A stretch of 32,643 nt of DNA from NCBI RefSeq assembly GCF_006516965.1, contig NZ_VHLH01000039.1, positions 1 to 32,643 of the forward strand. Reading direction: 5' to 3'. The notes below the pieces were generated by a model, which ran no database searches, was not told where the DNA came from, and saw only the letters and a list, made by a program, of their open reading frames with translations. The translations under genes and the position numbers were made by a program. Shown piece by piece: positions 23,340-29,084 of the stretch. The first letter of the stretch is position 1. The number at the start of each line of letters is the position of its first letter. The DNA comes from Pararhizobium mangrovi. GTDB lineage: Bacteria; Pseudomonadota; Alphaproteobacteria; Rhizobiales; Rhizobiaceae.

Positions 23340-23639
23340 CTACGCAGGCTCAAGCTCTTCAATGCTGTCGAGGTCGTCCTTCTTCGCCGCCGCCTCGACC
23401 TTGAGGTCGTAGCTAGTCTGCATGTTCATCCAGAACTCGGGCGTCGTGCGGAAGAACCGGGCGAGACGAAGAGCGGTATCGGTTGTGACCGGGGTATCCT
23501 CTTTGACCAGTCGCTCAATGCGGGTACGCGGTACGCCAAGACGCTTTGCCAGCGCGCCGGCGCTCATGCCGAGCGGAACGAGGTATTCCTCGCGAAGGAT
23601 TTCGCCAGGGTGAACGGGCGGTAGAATACTGAGTGCCAT
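23340..23639 (-). CDS. higA: HigA family antitoxin
   Basis: ATG 23639 has a strong ribosome site (AAGGAGG, 5 nt upstream) and gives 99 residues. The protein opens VHPGEILREEYLVPLGMSAG, the typical HigA start, followed by an XRE helix-turn-helix (ALAKRLGVPRTRIERLV) and RLARFFRTTPEFWMNMQTSY. HigA blocks the HigB ribonuclease and represses the operon at the upstream palindromes. It lies 44 nt downstream of higB, the toxin-first order of this family. It marks the left end of the cargo island. Confidence 0.93.
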   Translation of the reverse strand: MALSILPPVHPGEILREEYLVPLGMSAGALAKRLGVPRTRIERLVKEDTPVTTDTALRLARFFRTTPEFWMNMQTSYDLKVEAAAKKDDLDSIEELEPA

Positions 23640-23683
23640 GACAACCTCCTTGTTGTTTCTCGGCGCAGGATCAGCATTGGAAT

Positions 23684-23965
23684 CTAGTGGTAGTCGGCGA
23701 TCTCCACGTTTTCGGCACCGGCGTCGGTCCAGACGAAGCAGACGCGCCATTGGTCGTTGATACGGATCGAATGCTGGCCTTCGCGGTCGCCATGCAGGGC
23801 TTCGAGCCGGTTGCCCGGCGGTGAACGAAGATCGTCGAGAACCATCGCAGCGTCGATCATCGTCAGCTTGCGGACCGCGCCCTTGACTAGATCAGCCGGG
23901 AAGCCTTTCGGGCATTTGCCCTTGGCGACCGTCTCGGTGGTCTTGTCTTTGAAGGAACGGATCAT
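23684..23965 (-). CDS. higB: HigB family toxin (RelE-like ribonuclease)
   Basis: The product has 93 residues with the HigB order: MIRSFKDKTTETVAKGKCPK, a helix with VKGAVRKLTMIDAAMVLDDL, then QHSIRINDQWRVCFVW, which carries the strand and Arg residue of the active region, ending VEIADYH. HigB cleaves mRNA on the ribosome. GAGG lies 7 nt before the ATG, and the first operator starts about 20 nt upstream. It may serve prophage maintenance or phage defence. Confidence 0.93.
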   Translation of the reverse strand: MIRSFKDKTTETVAKGKCPKGFPADLVKGAVRKLTMIDAAMVLDDLRSPPGNRLEALHGDREGQHSIRINDQWRVCFVWTDAGAENVEIADYH

Positions 23966-23984
23966 TGCTTGCCTCTCTATGTAT

Positions 23985-24039
23985 GTATCATGCCATGATA
24001 CGTTGGAGAGATCAAGCGGAATGTATCATTCTGTGATAC
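23985..24039. promoter_or_regulatory. Two 17-bp palindromic operators of higBA
   Basis: GTATCATGCCATGATAC (23985-24001) is a perfect inverted repeat, and GTATCATTCTGTGATAC (24023-24039) shares the GTATCA and TGATAC arms. Their centres are 38 bp apart, upstream of higB. They are the expected binding sites for HigA and may also affect the rightward gene at 24136. Confidence 0.8.
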
Positions 24040-24109
24040 AAAAGGGGGAGGGTGGCTTAACTGCCGTCTAGCTTAGGGACTCGACAGCAGTGGGATGCAT
24101 GCCCTTAAG

Positions 24110-24122
24110 TCACACTTTGTGA
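24110..24122. promoter_or_regulatory. Small palindrome upstream of the two-gene cargo unit
   Basis: TCACACTTTGTGA is a palindrome with 5-bp arms ending 13 nt before the ATG at 24136. It lies where an operator or -10 region would be expected for the two-gene unit. It differs from the higBA operators. Confidence 0.35.
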
Positions 24123-24135
24123 TTGGGGAGGATGC

Positions 24136-24993
24136 ATGTCGAAGACCGTGGTCCGGAAAATTGAACTATTTGCTATGCACGCTCACCCGGGCGATGACAT
24201 CGACTACGAAGAAATTTTCGTACGATTGCACGATGTCCCTCGCGCTCAACGTGTCGTCCGGGTCAGAGGTATCGTCGTAGGGTTTCCTATTGTTGAGCCA
24301 TTAAAAGAAGGTTGGTTCATCCAGATTACCGAAGGCGACCCTGCAGACTCAACTCTGATCTATGACCAATCTACCGGCGGCACTCGTGAAGCATCACTTG
24401 GCGAAGCAGAAATCATAAGCCAAGCGACGCATATGGTGGTCACGCCTTCTGCAAGACGAGCTGCCGTCGAATACGTCCGCAGAGGTATAAAAGCCCCGTT
24501 TATCGCGCAGGCGATCGAGGGAATCGTTAAAAGAAACTCGCCCGAATACGGCAATTTCAACCTTGAACTAGTAGCCGTCACAGCCCCAAGTTTCATTGAG
24601 GCTATTGACGATTTCAAACGCATCCGCGTGGCCGGGGTGAGAATGGTCAAACCCAATGCCACGTGGACTGATCATCATACCCACTTATCTAAGGTCATGG
24701 AGTCTTCAAATGGCGGTAGCGTAGAGATGGACGTCAGCGCTCAACGAAATGGAAGTCTTTCGAAGGACGACGGTATAGTCGACATAATCAAAGAAGTGGC
24801 CGAAGAAGAATATCCCTATCTAGGCGATGCCAAAATAACAGGAACTCGTAGAGGCGAAGATAGCGAAACGACTTTAAGGGCAAAAAAGCATATTGAACAT
24901 ACAAAAGCAAATATAGTTGCTAACGAAAGCGGACATGTTCGCAAGAATTCGATTTTGCGAGCTTTGAGAAGTTTCATAAGCTTGTGGCTTTAA
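24136..24993 (+). CDS. Soluble 285-residue protein of a putative exclusion module
   Basis: I do not recognise a family. The N-terminus is beta-like (VVRKIELFAMHAHPGDDIDY), then alternating strands and helices to about residue 190, including GFPIVEPLKEGWFIQITEGD and DDFKRIRVAGVRMVKPNATW. The last 20 residues (VRKNSILRALRSFISLWL) form a basic amphipathic helix that could touch membrane. The sequence is strikingly AT-rich next to the phage genes, which points to recent transfer. GGAGG lies about 4 nt before ATG 24136. It is 3 nt from a membrane-protein gene, an arrangement like RexA/RexB of lambda (soluble sensor of about 280 residues plus membrane effector). Homology is not claimed. Confidence 0.8.
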   Translation: MSKTVVRKIELFAMHAHPGDDIDYEEIFVRLHDVPRAQRVVRVRGIVVGFPIVEPLKEGWFIQITEGDPADSTLIYDQSTGGTREASLGEAEIISQATHMVVTPSARRAAVEYVRRGIKAPFIAQAIEGIVKRNSPEYGNFNLELVAVTAPSFIEAIDDFKRIRVAGVRMVKPNATWTDHHTHLSKVMESSNGGSVEMDVSAQRNGSLSKDDGIVDIIKEVAEEEYPYLGDAKITGTRRGEDSETTLRAKKHIEHTKANIVANESGHVRKNSILRALRSFISLWL

Positions 24994-24996
24994 AAC

Positions 24997-25542
24997 ATGG
25001 TTGAGGATTTATGGTTTATATTGGCGCGACTTGCGCTTAATAATTCAAAAAGAATAGTACTAGCTAGTCATATCTATGTCGCTGCCGTTGTAACATTCGC
25101 ATTCTTCTATTTCAATTCCCAAATCGGCATTTTAAGTCTAAGTGGATTTGCTTTGTTATTTTCATCATACGACTCAATAATATTCGGTTTTACTGCTACG
25201 GCAATAGCCTTGGCAATAGCGATACCAAGTGTCGAGTTCATAAAATTCTTGAGTTCAAGTTCTAAGAATAGTTCCGCATATCAAGATTTCTTGTTTCTTA
25301 TGTGCTGGAACGGTATTCTGCATATACTTTCGTTTGTTCTAATTATCCCAATACACGTGTTTGGATGGGAAAATTACAAACTTTCGTGTAATACATACGG
25401 GTTCTCGGCGTATGTTGCAGCTATGCTGTTCTTCCAATCGTACGCCCTAATGCAGTTCACAAGTGCTATGATTTCGCTTTATCAACTTGGCGATCTATAC
25501 GCCAAATTCATGACTAAAGTCGGCGACGGTAAGTCCTCTTAG
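24997..25542 (+). CDS. Multi-pass membrane protein of a putative exclusion module
   Basis: The product has 181 residues with four or five membrane helices: about 20-40 (IVLASHIYVAAVVTFAFFYF), 43-57 and 60-83 (SIIFGFTATAIALAIAI), 97-121 (FLFLMCWNGILHILSFVLII), and 134-161 (FSAYVAAMLFFQSYALMQFT). The C-terminus is short and polar. The gene starts 3 nt after its partner without its own clear ribosome site, so it is probably translated by coupling. Base content is as AT-rich as the partner, so the two travelled together. A pore or membrane-depolarising role is plausible but inferred only from architecture. Confidence 0.78.
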   Translation: MVEDLWFILARLALNNSKRIVLASHIYVAAVVTFAFFYFNSQIGILSLSGFALLFSSYDSIIFGFTATAIALAIAIPSVEFIKFLSSSSKNSSAYQDFLFLMCWNGILHILSFVLIIPIHVFGWENYKLSCNTYGFSAYVAAMLFFQSYALMQFTSAMISLYQLGDLYAKFMTKVGDGKSS

Positions 25543-25553
25543 CAGGATGCCAT

Positions 25554-25616
25554 TCATCCATCGCCCTTGAGGTAGCCGTGCTCGCGCAGCCAGTTGGTGA
25601 GGATGCGGCGGATCAT
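25554..25616 (-). CDS. 20-residue frame coupled to the Mnt-like gene
   Basis: A frame of 20 codons starts with an ATG that overlaps the stop of the Mnt-like gene (ATGA) and encodes MIRRILTNWLREHGYLKGDG. It looks like a real protein end (amphipathic helix with Trp and basic residues) and may be a leftover of a longer gene. It is too short to assign. Confidence 0.3.
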   Translation of the reverse strand: MIRRILTNWLREHGYLKGDG

Positions 25617-25861
25617 TCGGGGTCGTCCAGCTTCTCCCGAATGGCCCGGAGTAGTTCTTCGACCTTTCTGCCCTCCTCGCGCAGTGCCTCAACCGTCAAG
25701 GGCGTTCCGGTGCCGATTCCGCCAGTGAATGAAGATTCGAGGCGCTCATTGATTTCGGCATTGACGGAGCGAGATGAACCTTCGGCAGCCTTCGAAACCC
25801 GCTCGTAGAGATCGGCGGGCACCCGGATTGTGTAGCGAACATAATCGTCTTGTTTGGCCAT
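25613..25861 (-). CDS. Mnt-like ribbon-helix-helix repressor
   Basis: ATG 25861 gives 82 residues. An N-terminal ribbon-helix-helix (YVRYTIRVPADLYERVSKAA, then SSRSVNAEINERLESSF) matches the Arc/Mnt family closely. Residues 57-80 form a charged coiled coil (EALREEGRKVEELLRAIREK), like the tetramerising tail of Mnt. Its length equals that of P22 Mnt. It is transcribed divergently from an Arc-like gene plus an antirepressor, with palindromes in between, which is the gene order of P22 immI. It probably keeps the antirepressor off in the lysogen. Confidence 0.87.
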   Translation of the reverse strand: MAKQDDYVRYTIRVPADLYERVSKAAEGSSRSVNAEINERLESSFTGGIGTGTPLTVEALREEGRKVEELLRAIREKLDDPE

Positions 25862-25873
25862 AAGGCGAATTAG

Positions 25874-25947
25874 CACCGAAATAGTGAAAACTTCAACAAG
25901 CCCTTTGCGCACCAATTTGGTGAATGCTAATTTGCACCAAATTGGTG
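25874..25947. promoter_or_regulatory. Operators of the immI-like locus
   Basis: Two near-perfect palindromes, CACCAATTTGGTG (25910-25922) and CACCAAATTGGTG (25935-25947), have centres 25 bp apart between the divergent ribbon-helix-helix genes. A degenerate copy, CACCGAAATAGTG (25874-25886), lies close to the Mnt-like start. The shared CACCAA arms suggest one dimeric repressor type binding in series. Confidence 0.82.
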
Positions 25948-25963
25948 AAAGGAGCGAAGCGAA

Positions 25964-26176
25964 GTGACTGTCCAATACAAACTGAACCTGCCGTCCGAGA
26001 TTGACCGGTGGGTCGTAGACCGAACGAAGGAAAGCCTTCGATCAAAGAGTGCAGAAATCATCTTCCTCCTTCGAGAGAAGATGGAAGCAGCGGCGGGGGC
26101 GGTTTCCGAGGCCGATACCCCTGCCGCTGCGACAGCGCCAACGGATTGCCGTCCGCTGGCATCCACCAACGGCTGA
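25964..26176 (+). CDS. Arc-like ribbon-helix-helix regulator
   Basis: GTG 25964 has AAAGGAG 9 nt upstream and gives 70 residues. Residues 3-40 (VQYKLNLPSEIDRWVVDRTK, then RSKSAEIIFLLREKM) fit a ribbon-helix-helix of the Arc type. The Ala/Pro/Thr-rich tail is probably disordered. It precedes the antirepressor by 13 nt, as arc precedes ant in P22, and probably limits antirepressor synthesis. It is distinct in sequence from the divergent Mnt-like protein. Confidence 0.82.
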   Translation: MTVQYKLNLPSEIDRWVVDRTKESLRSKSAEIIFLLREKMEAAAGAVSEADTPAAATAPTDCRPLASTNG

Positions 26177-26189
26177 ATAGGAGCCATCG

Positions 26190-26771
26190 ATGGGAAACAT
26201 CGTAACAGTCAATTTCCGCGGAGACGACCTTTACGGGTTCGAAAATGACGACGGCGTCTTCGTCGCAGTGAAGCCGATCTGCGACGCGATCGACTTGAAA
26301 TGGGAAGGTCAGCGTCAGCGATTAAATCGCGACCCGGTTCTTCGTGAAGCCACCTGTGTCATGCAGGTGGCCAAGAGCGTTTTCGGCGTGTCGGAAGTAA
26401 CGTGCCTTCGAATGGATTTCGTCAACGGTTGGCTTTTCGGCATCGATAGCAGCCGGATCAAGGACGATGCGGTTCGCGAGAAAGTCATTCTCTACCAGCG
26501 CGAGTGCTACTCCGTTCTGCATCAGCACTTCTACAAGGGCGAGAAGGCACAGCCGATCGAACTTCCCGACGATGCCGAAGCGCATGAACCGGAGACCGGG
26601 CGCGTCCGTATGGTCACCGAGGCTCGCCAGACATTCGGCGCCCGCGCCGCTGGTCAACTTTGGTTTCAGCTCGGGCTTCCGACCGTGCCGGCGATGCTGG
26701 AACAGAAGCGCCAGCTCGAACTGATCGACTATTCCCGCATCAAGACGGAAACCGACAAGGACGCCGCGTAA
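26190..26771 (+). CDS. Phage antirepressor (P22 Ant N-terminal domain family)
   Basis: The product has 193 residues. Residues 1-115 match the P22_AR_N domain: VTVNFRGDDLYGFENDDGVF, VAVKPICDAIDLKWEGQRQR, LFGIDSSRIKDDAVREKVIL, YQRECYSVLHQHF. Such proteins bind and inactivate the phage repressor, which leads to induction without RecA cleavage. The C-terminal part contains a helical region ending in acidic residues. AGGAG lies 8 nt before the ATG. The likely target is the repressor at 1012, or a repressor of another phage. Confidence 0.9.
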   Translation: MGNIVTVNFRGDDLYGFENDDGVFVAVKPICDAIDLKWEGQRQRLNRDPVLREATCVMQVAKSVFGVSEVTCLRMDFVNGWLFGIDSSRIKDDAVREKVILYQRECYSVLHQHFYKGEKAQPIELPDDAEAHEPETGRVRMVTEARQTFGARAAGQLWFQLGLPTVPAMLEQKRQLELIDYSRIKTETDKDAA

Positions 26772-26778
26772 GAAAAGC

Positions 26779-26813
26779 GGCCCGCAACGGGACTTGCACT
26801 CCCGGCGCGGGCC
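26779..26813 (+). other. Two-tier hairpin after the antirepressor gene
   Basis: GGCCCGC (26779-26785) pairs with GCGGGCC (26807-26813), and inside it CGGGA (26788-26792) pairs with TCCCG (26800-26804). The structure begins 7 nt after the antirepressor stop and ends 27 nt before the next start. No U-run follows, so it is more likely an RNA processing or regulatory element than a simple terminator. Confidence 0.55.
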
Positions 26814-26840
26814 TACTCCAACCAACGGAAGGATACTCCG

Positions 26841-27011
26841 ATGGAAGAAGCTGCATTCGATTATACACCCCTTCATGAGCTGTTCGAAGACCCGTTCCTG
26901 CGCCGCGCGTTTCAAAACGCCGATCGCGACACGGGCGGCGCTTTCGTCATTCCAGAACCCTACGAGCCCGACTTCGACGGCGGCGCCGCGGCGGAACTGG
27001 AGATGGCGTGA
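26841..27011 (+). CDS. 56-residue acidic protein
   Basis: A short frame with a good ribosome site (GGAAGGA, about 8 nt before ATG 26841). The peptide is acidic and rich in Phe and Pro (FDYTPLHELFEDPFLRRAFQ, then VIPEPYEPDFDGG), a composition often seen in DNA-mimic or adaptor proteins, though none is recognised. Its TGA overlaps the next ATG (TGATG). It starts a three-gene run after the antirepressor. Confidence 0.65.
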   Translation: MEEAAFDYTPLHELFEDPFLRRAFQNADRDTGGAFVIPEPYEPDFDGGAAAELEMA

Positions 27012-27349
27012 TGGGGAATAGCAAGACAATCGACAATCTGACGTTCATCGGTAACCGAGACCAAGGAGACCGAGCAAAAGGGCGCCGCCATTTCTGGCGC
27101 GTTAAGCCCACGGGCAATTACAACATTGATTGCCGTATGGGGCGCAAGCTGGCTCTAGAATATCTGGCGTGGTCGGAAATCGGAGACGCGCCACCTCTGC
27201 TCGCGCAAATCGTTTCGGACATGCCGGGGTGCCGGACTGGCATGGAAGTAGGCTTCCTTGAATTAGTCGGGCTCGCTGCTTCGGCCGGAGCCTCGCGAGC
27301 GCGCCGCATCGCTGCTTATTGGGATGATAGCGAAACGGAGGCGGCGTGA
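27011..27349 (+). CDS. Cargo-island protein, function unknown
   Basis: ATG 27011 overlaps the preceding stop and gives 112 residues. The protein has a basic N-terminal part (DRAKGRRHFWRVKPTGNYNI), a central helix (RKLALEYLAWSEIGDAPPLL) and an Ala-rich C-terminal helix. Its stop overlaps the next ATG. No family is recognised. Confidence 0.68.
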   Translation: MGNSKTIDNLTFIGNRDQGDRAKGRRHFWRVKPTGNYNIDCRMGRKLALEYLAWSEIGDAPPLLAQIVSDMPGCRTGMEVGFLELVGLAASAGASRARRIAAYWDDSETEAA

Positions 27350-27666
27350 TGAAGGCGACAAGACGCACAATCCTTCAATCGCTGCCGTTCTTCGGGGCGG
27401 CCACCGCGGTTTCGGCTCTGGCCGCGCCCGTCAAGGTAAAGCCCACGCCGGACGAACGCATCGCGGCCGCCATGGTGGAGATCGAAGCGGCGATGAAGGA
27501 GAAGTACCCCGGCTGGCGGGTGCAAAAGACCGACGACGAGCACAGAGCGTTAGTCGGCCCGAAGCTTATCGAAGGCGACGTCCATAGCCGCGCGGTGTTG
27601 ATCTACACGTCGGAAGAGCGTCGTGGGCCGGAAGAGGCTCGCTGGTTCCGGCACTACTTGACCTAA
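27349..27666 (+). CDS. Small protein with a Tat-type signal sequence
   Basis: ATG 27349 overlaps the preceding stop and gives 105 residues. The N-terminus TRRTILQSLPFFGAATAVSA has the twin-arginine motif, a hydrophobic core, and likely cleavage after AALAAP-type residues near position 26. The mature part is helical then beta-like (AAMVEIEAAMKEKYPGWRV). Similar short Tat-signal proteins occur in rhizobial prophages with unknown roles. Export to the periplasm suggests action at the cell envelope. Confidence 0.68.
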   Translation: MKATRRTILQSLPFFGAATAVSALAAPVKVKPTPDERIAAAMVEIEAAMKEKYPGWRVQKTDDEHRALVGPKLIEGDVHSRAVLIYTSEERRGPEEARWFRHYLT

Positions 27667-27820
27667 AATGCCAGCCCGTTGGAGGCAATCAACGTTTCCC
27701 TGTGGACAAGGGGGATAAGCGGGCAAATTGCTAGGTCAGTTTAAAAATCCGTTAAATCTACGTTTTTCGACGGTGGATAAACTGCGATGAATATGAGGAT
27801 CGCTCGCGCTTAGCGAGTGC

Positions 27821-27861
27821 GGCCACGGGGCGAAGAAGTCTGCCAGGACTGCCCCGTGGCC
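27821..27861 (+). other. Strong two-tier hairpin in the leader of the second antirepressor
   Basis: GGCCACGGGGC (27821-27831) pairs perfectly over 11 bp with GCCCCGTGGCC (27851-27861), and AGTC (27837-27840) pairs with GACT (27847-27850) inside. It lies 80 nt before the antA-type start, in a 275-nt gap without genes. It has no U-run. It could be an attenuator, a stable small RNA, or a control element for the antirepressor. Confidence 0.6.
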
Positions 27862-27941
27862 ATCGTCGGTCGGAGAAGCGGACTCTACATCCGTGGACCC
27901 GACCTCTCATCCACCCGCAAATTGAAGAAAGGCCGCGGGCA

Positions 27942-28684
27942 ATGAGTGAAACGAGTGATAACCAGTTCCCCTTGGTTACAAAAGGGGAGATCTGCGGAGA
28001 AGCGGTTCAGACCGTGGACGCGCGGAGCCTTCATCGCTTTCTTGAGGCCGGCAAGGACTTCTCGACGTGGATCAAGGACCGCATCGACCAGTTCGGGTTC
28101 GTCGAAAACGTAGACTTCGTAATTTCCCCGAAACGGGGGAAAAGTCCGGCAGGGGCCGCCCAACCAAGGAATACGCCCTTTCGCTCGACATGGCGAAGGA
28201 GCTGGCAATGGTCGAGCGCTCCGCCAAAGGCAAGGAGGTCCGGCAGTACTTCATCGAGTGCGAACGCCGTGCGAAGGAAGCGCCCGATCCCGTCGCCGTC
28301 CTCAACGACCCCGAGGCGATGCGCGGCCTTCTCCTGTCCTACAGCGAGAAGGTTCTGGCGTTGGAATCGAAGGTGCAGGCAAACCAGCCGAAGGCGGACT
28401 TCTACGACCAGTTCATGAACGCCGACGGCCTCTACGGCCTACAGAACGCGGCGCGGGCGCTGAACTGCCGCCCGAACCTGTTCATCCGCTGGCTGAAGGA
28501 GAACTACCTGTTTTACCAGGGCACCGGCCTCGTCGCCCGCGTCCAGTACATCCAGATGGGTATCTTCGAGGTGAAGACGACGATGGTCGACGACAAGGTT
28601 CGCCCGCAGGCGTTCATCACGCCGAAGGGGCTCAAGTACCTCGACGATCGCGCGCCCGACAACCTTCGAATGCGCGTAGCTTGA
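27942..28684 (+). pseudogene. AntA-KilAC antirepressor, split by a -1 frameshift
   Basis: The N-terminal frame (from ATG 27942, AAAGG upstream) encodes an AntA-type domain: [40 protein letters not shown]. At AAA 28131-28133 the sense moves to the -1 frame and continues [20 protein letters not shown] and the C-terminal KilAC domain ([20 protein letters not shown], then [10 protein letters not shown]). Joining at 28133 gives about 247 residues, a normal length. One missing A in an AAAA run explains it. It may be a mutation, a sequencing error or recoding. Antirepressors of this type trigger prophage induction. Confidence 0.85.
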
Positions 28685-28692
28685 AACGGAGT

Positions 28693-28714
28693 GGGGCGGC
28701 AACTTCACCGCCCC
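28693..28714. terminator. Bidirectional terminator-like hairpin
   Basis: GGGGCGG (28693-28699) pairs with CCGCCCC (28708-28714) around an 8-nt loop, between the convergent antirepressor and secreted-protein genes. A TCTTTT tract follows at 28728-28733 after a short spacer. The position between convergent stops supports termination. Confidence 0.6.
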
Positions 28715-28723
28715 GCCCTCATG

Positions 28724-29026
28724 TCAATCTTTTAAAGCCTCACTTGGTGCAATGAGTTTGATCGAGCCGCCGCCGGCGTACACTCGGATAGTGCTGGTAA
28801 TGAACCCACGATCAACAACCGAGTATTCTCGTCCTTCGATACTATAACAACCGTGATTGAATAGCGCAGCCATTTGCCGAGCATCTTTATTTACGGCCGC
28901 GGTCGTGAATTCATCAAGCATATCTGAATTCAAGCAACCGACGTAAGCGCCGTGTACCGTGCCGGCTGTAGCTGGCCATGCCGTCACAGCGAGAATCATC
29001 GCTGCACTTAAAAATCGAGAAATCAT
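28724..29026 (-). CDS. Small secreted protein
   Basis: The product has 100 residues and starts after a strong ribosome site (AGGAGG, 5 nt before ATG 29026). Residues 1-22 are a Sec signal peptide (ISRFLSAAMILAVTAWPATAG). The mature part has two cysteines (VGCLNSDMLDEF and FNHGCYSIEG) that may form a disulfide, and a beta-rich end. It is on the minus strand just before the tape measure gene. A periplasmic moron role, for example in exclusion of other phages, is possible but unproven. Confidence 0.72.
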   Translation of the reverse strand: MISRFLSAAMILAVTAWPATAGTVHGAYVGCLNSDMLDEFTTAAVNKDARQMAALFNHGCYSIEGREYSVVDRGFITSTIRVYAGGGSIKLIAPSEALKD

Positions 29027-29084
29027 TGTTGCCTCCTGGTTACCGCCGGGACGCTACCGCGTGATTTAGCATCGGAGCAAGCTC

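Noticed and set aside
24136-25542. Direct assignment of the two-gene unit as RexA/RexB
   Set aside because: Sizes and layout agree but no sequence motif of RexA or RexB could be seen by eye, so only an analogy is recorded.
27695-27785. Replication origin: TGTGGACAA and GGTGGATAA resemble DnaA boxes around an AT-rich stretch
   Set aside because: Only two imperfect boxes, no iterons, and the replication genes are 20 kb away.
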